NCBI GenBank assembly: GCA_030737835.1
Contig: JAUJYN010000083.1
Span: 110,860 to 174,859 of the forward strand
Origin: Acorus gramineus
Lineage: Eukaryota > Streptophyta > Magnoliopsida > Acorales > Acoraceae
Direction: 5' to 3'
DNA length: 64,000 nt
The position numbers and the translations under genes were made by a program. The notes beneath the pieces are model-generated. The model saw nothing but the letters and a program-made list of their open reading frames with translations, did not search any database and was not told the origin of the DNA. Below are positions 55,469 to 64,000 of this stretch, piece by piece; position 1 is the first letter of the stretch; every line of letters starts with the position of its first letter.

Positions 55469-57977
55469 TCGGCTGAGACTCATTTTCAAGCGAAAATAGA
55501 AGAGGAGAGAAGAGGAGAAGGGGAGGACGAGAAGAGGAGAAGGGATTGAAGAGAGTTTTGGTGAGATCATTTAATCCTTTGATTTCCTTTTGTGATTTGT
55601 TTTAGTTTGTTGGCTTAGATTCTTATTTGGGGGAGGTTACATTCATTTGTTCTAGGTTTTTAATTGTTGATTTGGGGAAGAAGAAGAAGGGATGATAGTG
55701 CTCGGAGGCTTGGGATGTGTCTCGAGAGGTGAGACATATTTCTGTCTTGTAAAGATACTTATGAATTTGATATTTAGAGATATATTTTGAGGATGGTGTC
55801 TTCATATGATATGATCATCTATGTGTCTAGATCTTATATATGAAGTTTGGTGACATTATATTACCTGTGTTGTAAGTTATGATATGTTTTGTAAGGACTG
55901 TCCAGATTAGAGTGAGAATTGACTAATTTCTGAAAATATTTTATTTCGGGCATTTAGAGATTAAATCAGATTATGATGTCTTCATGGATTATAATCCCAG
56001 CATGTCAATGAATGTGTATGATTTATTTTAAAATTATTGGATGAGTATTTGGTGCTGTGGAGATCAAAGAGTAGGGTTGTTTGCTACCCAGATTTATATA
56101 GTTGCTGCCCAGATTTGTTGTTGTGATGGTGTGATGTTTTCTTGCTGATTTATAGGTGATTTAATTGGATGATAGCCTATGGATGAATGGCTTTTGATGG
56201 TGTAGAATAATTGATTTAGTAGTTGGAGGTATAGGGTGTATTTTGCATTTGTTGGCTAGGATATTAGGATATGTTCTGGATTTTTTTTTTATGCATGGAT
56301 GCTTTATTCCTTGGCTGAGTTGATGATGTTTGTCTGTCAAAGGGGTTTCCTCAATGTGAGGAAATGTGGTGATCTTGTGGTGGGAATGGCTATGCTCCCA
56401 CGAGTCCAGTAGCGATCGCGCTACCGTTGGACTACTCGAGGCGTGTGATTCATTGCTGGACGCAGTACTTGTATCAGTGAGTGGATCTAACTTGGCATTC
56501 TGATAGTATAGTTCCATGCTAAGTCATGTTTATGGCATCTTTGATCTTAATCCAGTATGCATGACTATGGTGGCATCCATAAATGATAATATGACATGGT
56601 TAAGTAGATTGTAATTGAAGTTCATGTTTATCTTACTATATATATAATTAACTTGGAATATGTAGTTAAATGGAGGATTTAATATTATCATTCTGAATGC
56701 ATGCTCATGATCTATTATTGTTAGTGATTGCATTTTGTGTTCTAGTATCAGCATGATTTATAGATCTTTGTCTCATGATCTGGTTAAAGACATCGTTAGG
56801 GATAGGGGTTTGATCGTATGGGTTAGATCTTATTGCCTGTTGTGATTTACCTCATAGGTCCTCGACCAGTGTGTGTCAAGCATGTTCGGGGTGGCTTAAT
56901 TATGATAGTTCTTGTGAGTTATGAGTGCGAACTTGCAATTGAGGTGAGGGTAAACTCTGGGTGTCCTTCATGAGAGGAGCGTTTTCGAGGTTCATCCTAG
57001 ACGCCCACGGTATCTGATACTTCAAATCGGCTACGTGTCAGAGTGGTTGGATGATAGAGAGCCTTAGCCAAAACACTAGGTTTGGCAGTTCAATTTGCAT
57101 TGAGATGCTTCGTGTGAGTCAGTTGAGGTGAGGGTAAACTCTGGGTGTCCTTCACGAGGGGAGCGTTTTCAAGGTTTATCCTGGACGCCCACGGTATCTG
57201 ATAGTTCAAATCGGCTACGCGTCAGAGTGGTTGGATGACGGAGAGCCTTAGCCAAGATACTGGGTTTGTCATCCCTGCTCGCAAAGTGATGGAGTCTAGG
57301 GCAGGATCCATTGATGTGGTTTGTATTGCAGTCGGGCTTTGGTGGATTTGACGGGTGGAGTGGTACTCCCTGTATTGGCTGAGCCGATGCATTTGTAGAA
57401 ATGGGTCGCCTAAGAGAAGTCACTGTGCGACAAGAGGAACTGTGAGGCATTTGTGTGTAGTGGCATTTCAGTCACTAGGATATATATATATATATATATA
57501 TATAGCGTTGCTAACATTGGATCCCCTGTGGTATGGGACGCAGACGGATCTATCTTTATGTTAGGGACATAATAAGATTAGTGTGAGTTGGTCTCCTGTG
57601 GTATGAGACGCAGGCTGGTCGGCTTATACTTGATAGTTATTTATGTACATTTTATGGATGTGGAATTGTACTGTGAGATGTCTTGTGGTTAGGTTCATTC
57701 ACTAGGCTTTCACTGGCTTACATCCTATTTTTATGGGTCTCATCCAGGTGTTGCACAGGATCGATGAGTTGGGTGTGGTTGAAGGATTTGTGCGCCTCTC
57801 ACTGAATTGGTGAGCCTGTCAGCTTTCTGTTATTTTTTTGTACCAATTGTTTTCTTGTTATTGGTATGTATTTGACTGTATTTATAATTATGACTTATGT
57901 TCACACGGGACGGTGATTGTGTATTCTTTTGAGGGCCACTATTATATATTCCATGGCCTTGTATTGTTCATTTATTT
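54571..57977. other. Unassigned repeat-like DNA
   Basis: About 3.4 kb with no gene recognised. It contains a TG/AG microsatellite (about 55431-55468), an AT microsatellite (57479-57506), a 184-bp-spaced direct repeat (56938-57270) and a CTGTGGTATG.GACGCAG.C motif repeated at 57527 and 57596. The texture resembles LTR or satellite-containing retroelement DNA, but no ends or proteins were found. Confidence 0.4.
56938..57270. repeat. Two ~148-bp direct repeats at 184-bp spacing
   Basis: Copies at 56938-57085 and 57122-57270 share GAGGTGAGGGTAAACTCTGG, ACGCCCACGGTATCTGATA and GAGAGCCTTAGCCAA with few differences. Confidence 0.85.
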
Positions 57978-60900
57978 TGTCACGCCCCAGGGCGGCCAAC
58001 CCCGGGACGCGGCAAATGTATATATCATATCAGAAGCCTACACAGGAGGTCAACAATATATATCATACACAATAACCAGAATGACACACAACGACAAGAA
58101 GCTGACATGATATATACACCTAATGCGGAAGCAAAAGACTGAATCTGTGAATAAACATTCTACAGACTCGATACACAATCATACGTCCTGTGAGAGCCAA
58201 TATACACAATAAACAACTGAACATATACAAACACGTGCCAAGCACGGAAATCAATACATACAGCCAAGGAAAGGGATGCTGATAGCCTCTGGTACTCGCG
58301 GACGTAACGCTGCTCCGCTACTGAAGAAATCCCTCGGAAAGCTCCAACTGCTGCTCCGGCTCCAGCTCAGGCTCAGTGACCACTGGGGAAAAACATGTGC
58401 GAGGGGTGAGCCACACGCTCAGTGAACAGCACAACCCACGCATCACAGACAATATTTACCAATATTCCATTATTTTATCCAGCCATCAATACATAACAAC
58501 ATAATCCAGTGGTTCGTACTTCGCCGAACCACCACACCCTCACCCTCACCCATCCATGGGTGACATAGGATTTTGGGACTGATAATCATCTATTCACAAA
58601 TCCAGTAGGTCGCTCATCGCCAACCCACTACACCCTCACCCTCACCCATCAATGGGTGACATAGGATTTTGGGACGGACTAGGCTGTTGGTCACCCTTGG
58701 TCCACCGATAGTCTCTTCCTCCACTCCGTAGGCCGCCTGGTCTACTCCCACATTCAGCACAGTCCGTCACAAAATCAGGAGGTGCCTACTAATGGGAGCC
58801 CTCTGTCAGGAAGGCCCTGTCTAACGCTGGGGTAGTCTCTACCGGATCCAACGAGGGGGACAGAACAGCCCATCCATACGCATATGATCCACTCGGATCC
58901 GCCGACAATACATCTCTACAACTCAAATGTCATGAATTCCTCTGAATTCAACCGGATGCATCTCCACGATGCGGGGAAACAGTACAATCAAAAGCAGTGT
59001 TGGAATATCACTGGGGGAAAGAAACTCGGGAGGGCGGCGTGAGTTCCCGATACAGGGTACCCCGACAACCAAACAAGGAACACGGAGTACCCTAACACGG
59101 GTCTCACCGCTGTCCTCGCAAGGTCCCTCCCTATAATATTCACTACTCATGCTAATAATCATACTAATCATACAATCATTACATATAATATTATTGGGAC
59201 TAGAACCTTGGGAGGGCAGCCCGAGGTCCCGATACAGGACATCCCGACAACCAAACAAGGAACACGGAGTACCCTAACACGGGTCTCAGCGTTGACCTCG
59301 CAAGGCTCCTCCCTATAATATTATCCTAAGGCATGCGATCTAACAGATACCAGCATTTAATTTAATAAATAAAACTAGTAGGACACATGCATAGGCCGGG
59401 TTTCCTAGCATGTAAACAGGGGACATGCTGCATGGCTCATATGCATATCCTAAGGGCAAGTCCCTAACATGCAAAGACTAGGGAAGCATGCATTCTACAC
59501 ATAAATCATACAAGCATGGATTACATATTATTACAGGTAATATTTATCCATGTCGCCCCAGGAGAGGTCGGTATACGCCCAAGTGCGTATAACACCTCTC
59601 TACTGGGTTGGATTGTCCCACTCACCAGAATCGGGGTCGTCGCGCGACCGTCCGTCAAGATCTGCAAGACAGACAATCAAAGTGGTGAGTTAAAATCCAT
59701 AAATACTACAAAATACATAAACCCAATTAAACTCCCAACACTCGGGCAAACGTGCATACGACCCGCACGCACGCTAGCCCGAGCACTCCGACAACCCCCC
59801 GCACGGCCGGCCACCACCCGCACGGCCACCCGACCGCCCGGACGCGCCGCCGCGCCTCAGCCCGCGCACTCCGCGCACCGCCCGGGGCTCCGCGCGTCCA
59901 CCGAGCCCAGCCGCGGCAGCCCGCACGCGCCCCGCACGCCGTGCGCTGGCCCGCGAGCACCCCGCACGCCCCCGCGCGCGGCGCCTCGCCCCCGCGCACA
60001 CCATCCCAGCCTTGCCGCGACCCGCGCACGCCTCCTCGCCCCGCGCGCACCCCGCGCGCACCTCCGCCACCTCCTCCGCGCGCACCTCGCGCGTCCAGCA
60101 CCTCCGGCAGCACCTCCGCGCGCACCTCGCGCGTCCAGCACCTCCGGCAGCACCTCCGCGCGCCTCTGCGCGCACCTCGCGCGCCAGACCGCGCCCAGAC
60201 CAGCTCGCCAGCAGCCCCTCGCACTGCCCCACCCAGCAGCCGCACGCCTCGCACCGGCCGCACAGCACGCCTGCACGACCAGCACAGCACGCCGCCCGCG
60301 CGCGCCAGCTTGCACGCCGCGCGCACGCTCGCCCGCGCACGCACGCGCGCATGCCCGCGCGCGCCCCGCCTGCGCGCCGCTGCTGCTCTGCCTGCTGCCC
60401 GAGACCACCCCCTGCAGCCCGAGCACCTCCAACCACCCCTCCCACTGCCGCTTCCGACCACCTCCACCACCCTCCGACGACCCCCACCGCCACCAACCAC
60501 CTCCCAACCAAAACCCTCCCCTAGCATTCATCTAGCAAGAAAAGAGGGAAAGAGGCTTACCGAGGGGAGGAGGAGGTCCGGTGGATCTCCACGCGCCGAA
60601 ACCCTTCCCACAAGCCTTCTCACGCCCCGATCTATCACGGCCCTCGATTTGGCTCGAAACAGAGGAGAGAGAGGGGAGGTCGGGGAGGCTAGAGTCGTCG
60701 GAATCGGATTTGAAGACACCGGAGCGTAGATCGGGACCCGATCTACACTTCCCGTGCTTTGGGTTTTGATTTTGAAGGGTGGAGGGGCTCGAACGGAAGA
60801 AAATCGGAGGAGGAGAGAGAGAGATCACGTCGGGGAGATGATGAATAGTGACGAGGTGATTTTTAGATTCCTTTTAAGTAGAGCGCGACTTAAAAACCCG

Positions 60901-61143
60901 GATACGCCCCGGAACTGCGAAATTTTTGCAAACGATGCCAGAATTCGATGAAATTTTCGTGGGAGGTCAAAAATGGCACCAGGACACCAAATATGCAGTC
61001 AGATTTCCAATCGGAGTCCTCTAGCTCAGACGATAGCTAACAGTCTGAAATTATGCGGTTCCGACCAAAAACCCTAAAAATTTTAAAAACTGCCAGGGCG
61101 CTCTAACGGTTACCAACAGGTTAAAAGTGACACATATATAACA
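57978..61143 (-). repeat. Gypsy 3' LTR, 3.17 kb
   Basis: Begins TGTTATATATGTG and ends GGGGCGTGACA on the minus strand. It contains two copies (about 59020-59140, 59205-59325) of a segment with CCCGACAACCAAACAAGG and two copies (58540-58580, 58627-58670) of CACCCTCACCCTCACCCATC. A likely core promoter on the minus strand is the CTACTTAAAAGG to TCACTATTCATCATC stretch near 60890-60838. Confidence 0.82.
59755..60530. repeat. CpG-rich low-complexity block inside the LTR
   Basis: About 775 bases, overwhelmingly G and C with very frequent CGCG, in a window that is otherwise AT-rich. It includes a 40-bp tandem repeat (GCGCACCTCGCGCGTCCAGC...) at about 60075-60180. Long open frames on both strands are a by-product of the composition (few AT-containing stops) and show no protein family. 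Confidence 0.85.
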
Positions 61144-61720
61144 TTATTCCCCCCTTAGGAAATTTTGTCCCCAAAATTCGCCAAAAACATCTAGGAGGGG
61201 AAAGATGCGGATACGCGTCGAACCTGGCCTCCATGAGCTCCCAAGTGTCCTTAACACCGGAACGGTGCTGCCATCGCACCTCGACCAACTGGACGGTCTT
61301 GGTGCAGAGCCTCCTCACGCGGCGGTCCATGATCTCAATCGACTGCTCCACGAATGACTGTCCGGCTCAGAGACGAGCGGCTCAAACGGGATGACATGAG
61401 CAGGATCGCGGACACCTTTACCCAACTGCGAACCCACCACTCCAAGACGGAGAGGTAAGAATTGGCGCTGAGGTGAGCCTCCGAGTAAACTCCAGGAAGC
61501 TCTCCTCGCAAGAAGGGGACCACTCGAACCGGATATCCCTCCGAGTAAGGCGGGTAAAAGGAACAGCTATCTTCGAGAATCCTCGTCAAACTTCCTGCAA
61601 TAACTCCAAACTCCGGAAGCTCCGAATCCATGCGGGGTCGACGGTCTACGCCAATTCGACATAGCAAGCGTCTTACCCGGGTCCACAGATATCCTTTTCC
61701 AGAAACCACTCAGCCCAAAA
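61144..61720 (-). pseudogene. Gypsy pol C-terminus with chromodomain-like segment
   Basis: On the minus strand EQSIEIMDRRVRRLCTKTVQ, then LVEVRWQHRSGVKDTWELME, closing PHLSPP, is the closing module of chromovirus integrases. It is preceded in a shifted frame by RDPAHVIPFEPLV, the typical link after the integrase core. Frame breaks near 61350 and upstream, so it is not translatable as one piece. Confidence 0.65.
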
Positions 61721-61729
61721 GGCCTTAAC

Positions 61730-62400
61730 CTCTAACCAAACTCGCACTTGATCACTCATCTATCTGATGCTTCCATGGTATCCCTTGTCCGGGAAAAGAA
61801 ACCTCGGGAGGGCACCATGAAATCCCGATATAGGATACCCCGACAACCAAACAAGGAACACGAAGTACCCTAGCCCGGGTTCCAACGCCGACCTCACAAG
61901 GCCCCTTAATCCAGAAAGGAACACTGGAAGAAGACATCATTTAAAAGAACACCATTAACTCCTCCGGATCATCTACATCTAGATGATCACCCAACGTTGT
62001 CATTCAACATCCTTTGCAAGACCGGACCCAACATCATTGGGAATGGTCCAACAGAAATTTGGGTTACGAGCGACCCGCCTTCGCCTCATCCACACCCTCA
62101 CTCCGAAAGGAGACATTTTGGGACTTTGGGAGAGACTTAGACTGCTCTCTACCCCTGGTCCACCGGTAGCCTCTCCCCGCTCCGTAGCTCGCCTGGTCCT
62201 CTGACCGGGAGCCTGTCTAACGCCGGGGCTGTACTACGCGGATCCAACTAAGGGGAGAGCGATTCCACGCTCGCGACACCATTCAATAACCTCTTACCGG
62301 GTAGCCCCTACCTAGCATACTCCCAAATTCAGTACCCCTCCGACTGCATCGGCGGTACCTACTGATGGGAACTCACTGCCAGGACGGCTATAACCCGGCT
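61730..62400. repeat. LTR-related filler in scrambled order
   Basis: 61790-61910 matches the LTR segment at 59020-59140 (CCCCGACAACCAAACAAGG shared). 62085-62230 and 62330-62390 match 58650-58870 and 58760-58820 (CCTGGTCCACCGGTAGCCTC versus CTTGGTCCACCGATAGTCTC). Relative order is reversed compared with the LTR although the orientation is the same. Confidence 0.7.
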
Positions 62401-63844
62401 TCCTTAACCCAAACAACCGCTCTTGACACTCACTCATCCAGATACCCCACACACTTGCATAATAACCACCAATTACACACACAACTATCCTTATACTAGA
62501 AAGCTGGGAACACAAGATGATACCTCGAACCATGACACCCGAAGGCTGCGCCTCCTCGGCCGTAAGCGCTGCAACTCTGCCCTGCACCAACCGCGGCTGA
62601 GGAACAGGAGCACGCCTCGCCGGCTGCACTGGCTGCTGCTGGCGCTGAGGCTGCTGCTGCTGCTGGCGCGGAAGCTGCTGCTGCAAGAACGGCGGCTGCT
62701 GAGGTGGCACTCGGGGTCGGTCAGCATCTGGGCAATTGTATCTGATATGCCCGATGCGCTGACAATGAAAACAGCGCCGCTTCTCCGGCTGCCAGGACTG
62801 GATGGGCACTGCTGCAATGGGCGCCGGATCCCATACTGGCACCGCATCTGCTGGAGGAGAGGCAGCCGCTGACTGCTCGAAGCGGGGCCTCTTCCTCTTG
62901 CGCTGCCCCTGGTCCCGACTCCCGGAAGGACCCTGATCTGAAGAAGGGGTCGGAGCCCGCACTTGAATCCCGAGGTCTCTCTCGACGGTCTTCGCCCGAG
63001 ACACTACGTCGGAGTACCTCGTGAAAGCGTGGGCAGTGACGTGCACCCGGATAGCGCTGCTGAGACCCATCTCGAATCGCCGGCACCTCGTGACCTCATC
63101 CGTCACCAAGGCTGGAGCAAATCTGGACAGACTCGTGAAGCGCGTAGAGTAGTCAGCGACGGACATAGTGCCCTGAGTCAGCTGCTCGAACTCCCGCTCC
63201 ACTAGCTGCGCCGAGAACGGGAAGTACTCATCCAAGAAGTACCTCCGGAATCCCGCCCAAGAAAGCCGCTCCACTCCCTCTGGAATGTCCACCACTCGGG
63301 TAGCCCACCAGTCGGCGGCGTCACCCTTCAGCATGAAAGTGGCCAGGGCGACTCGCTGGCGATCGGTGCAAAGCATGGCCGCGAAGATCATGTCCACCTC
63401 CCTCAACCAACGCTCTGGCGCAAGAGGATCTGCCGACTGCCCATGAAACTCGGGAGGATGGAGCTTCAGAAAGGCGTTGAGGCCGCTCTGCTGCACCGCG
63501 CTGCCGCCTCTAGCTCCTCCTCCCTCTGCAGGGGATCCTCAACTTCCACTGCCGGAACTGCCACAGGAACTGGGGGTACATCGGGTACCACAGGCGGATC
63601 TACCACCAAGGGGACCGGCGGAACTGCCTCGCGGGTCGCCCTCAGCTCCTGAATCTCCCTAGCCTGCTCTGCAACATCGCTGCTGTCTCTGTGTCACCAA
63701 ATCAGCCAACCGAGCGAAAGCACGCTCCCAAGCAGGTGGCTCCTGCGTCAAGGGCTCTCCGGTAGCATCCTCGTCTCTGGTAGGTCCGGAAACCTCCAAA
63801 GACCGAGAGGGACCTCGTCCGCGCCGTCCTCTGCGAGGAGGCAT
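62312..63844 (-). pseudogene. Gypsy gag, frameshifted and truncated at the protease junction
   Basis: The N-terminus at 63844 reads MPPRRGRRGRGPSRSL. A middle part in another frame (REIQELRATREAVPP..) runs about 63680-63510. The main part from 63496 contains the capsid-like retrotransposon gag domain (FHGQSADPLAPERWLREVD, WWATRVVD, FLDEYFP) and zinc knuckle CFHCQRIGHIRYNC, then a glutamine/proline-rich stretch. Around 62530-62500 the gag-protease junction (ALTAEEAQPSGVMVRG) runs out into unrelated sequence. Two frame changes and the deletion make it inactive. Confidence 0.82.
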
Positions 63845-63945
63845 ATCAGCACCCTAAGAAAACCAGACACTAGGATCAGAATACTCATCTCGAAATCCTA
63901 GGACTCACTTCTACGAAAGGAAGACTATTGGCTCTGACAGGACCA

Positions 63946-63958
63946 GGCTCTGATACCA
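63946..63958 (-). other. Gypsy primer-binding site
   Basis: TGGTATCAGAGCC on the minus strand (initiator tRNA-Met type), five bases inside the 5' LTR that starts at 63964. Confidence 0.88.
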
Positions 63959-63963
63959 ACTTT

Positions 63964-64000
63964 TGTCACGCCCCAGGGCGGCCAACCCCGGACGCGGCAA
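63964..64000 (-). repeat. Gypsy 5' LTR, first 37 bases only
   Basis: TGTCACGCCCCAGGGCGGCC and following bases match 57978 onward, with one C/G-run difference (CCCCGGACG versus CCCCGGGACG). The rest lies outside the window. Confidence 0.88.

Larger units (their letters stand above)
57978..64000 (-). mobile_element. Ty3/gypsy (chromovirus-like) element, internally deleted, cut by right edge
   Basis: Minus-strand element. The 3' LTR is 57978-61143 and the polypurine tract (AAGGGGGGAATAA on the minus strand) lies just inside. A pol end with chromodomain-like sequence is at 61144-61720, LTR-related filler at 61730-62400, broken gag at 62312-63844, the primer-binding site at 63946-63958, and the 5' LTR starts at 63964 (TGTCACGCCCCAGGGCGGCC, as at 57978). 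The interior is only 2.8 kb. Most of protease, RT, RNase H and integrase are missing. The 5-bp flank on the left is TATTT; its partner lies outside the window. Confidence 0.88.

Noticed and set aside
59516-60828. Several long overlapping open frames on both strands, rich in Ala/Arg/Pro
   Set aside because: They follow from the CpG-rich low-complexity block in the LTR, where stop codons are rare. No domains, and they overlap on opposite strands.
1-64000. tRNA, rRNA or organellar DNA
   Set aside because: No cloverleaf-like tRNA gene, rRNA segment or organelle gene was recognised. The only tRNA-related matches are the two primer-binding sites. A tRNAscan run would settle it.

Overview
The window is nuclear DNA of a flowering plant. 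The evidence is an AT-rich background, spliced genes with GT..AG introns, TATA/CCAAT promoters, an F-box/kelch gene of the plant SKIP30 type, relics of a CYP706-type P450, LEA14 and DUF247, and Ty1/copia, Ty3/gypsy, Mutator-like, hAT-like and Harbinger-like elements. I cannot name the species from the sequence.

Left third (1-34.8 kb): two intact, tandemly duplicated SKIP30-like genes (2752-3798 and 8107-9147) precede a long array of small intronless genes, each encoding three ubiquitin-like (UBL) domains and no C-terminal Gly-Gly. Six look intact (10154, 12052, 16617 on the minus strand, 17424, 21766 and 34032). Four are broken: 13532 (lost its third domain to a terminal-repeat element), 19255 (stops and frameshifts), 24005-29641 (split by a copia element) and 32010-32340 (tail only). 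The genes fall into three groups by protein sequence, and two of these groups also have their own conserved promoter boxes. A relic group A promoter without a coding region sits behind the first SKIP30 copy. The duplicated unit was therefore SKIP30 plus the promoter (and probably the gene) of a UBL protein. F-box/kelch proteins are substrate receptors of SCF ubiquitin ligases, so the neighbourhood pairs a ligase adaptor with ubiquitin-fold proteins. Any functional link is inference.

Middle (34.8-54.6 kb): mostly non-coding DNA, with an inverted pair of DUF247 (UPF0481) relics near 36 kb, a possible minus-strand promoter near 42.2 kb, and several small DNA transposons. One two-exon gene (46169-48303) encodes a BED-finger/DUF659/hAT-dimerisation protein and appears to be a domesticated transposase. 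A degenerate CYP706-like first exon lies at 50962-51945.

Right end (54.6-64 kb): unassigned repeat-like DNA, then a Ty3/gypsy element on the minus strand (57978 to beyond the window). It has a 3.17-kb LTR containing an 0.8-kb extremely CpG-rich block, a broken gag, a chromodomain-like pol end, and an internal deletion filled with scrambled LTR-related sequence.

Exons, promoters and family assignments were read by eye. No database search or alignment program was run.
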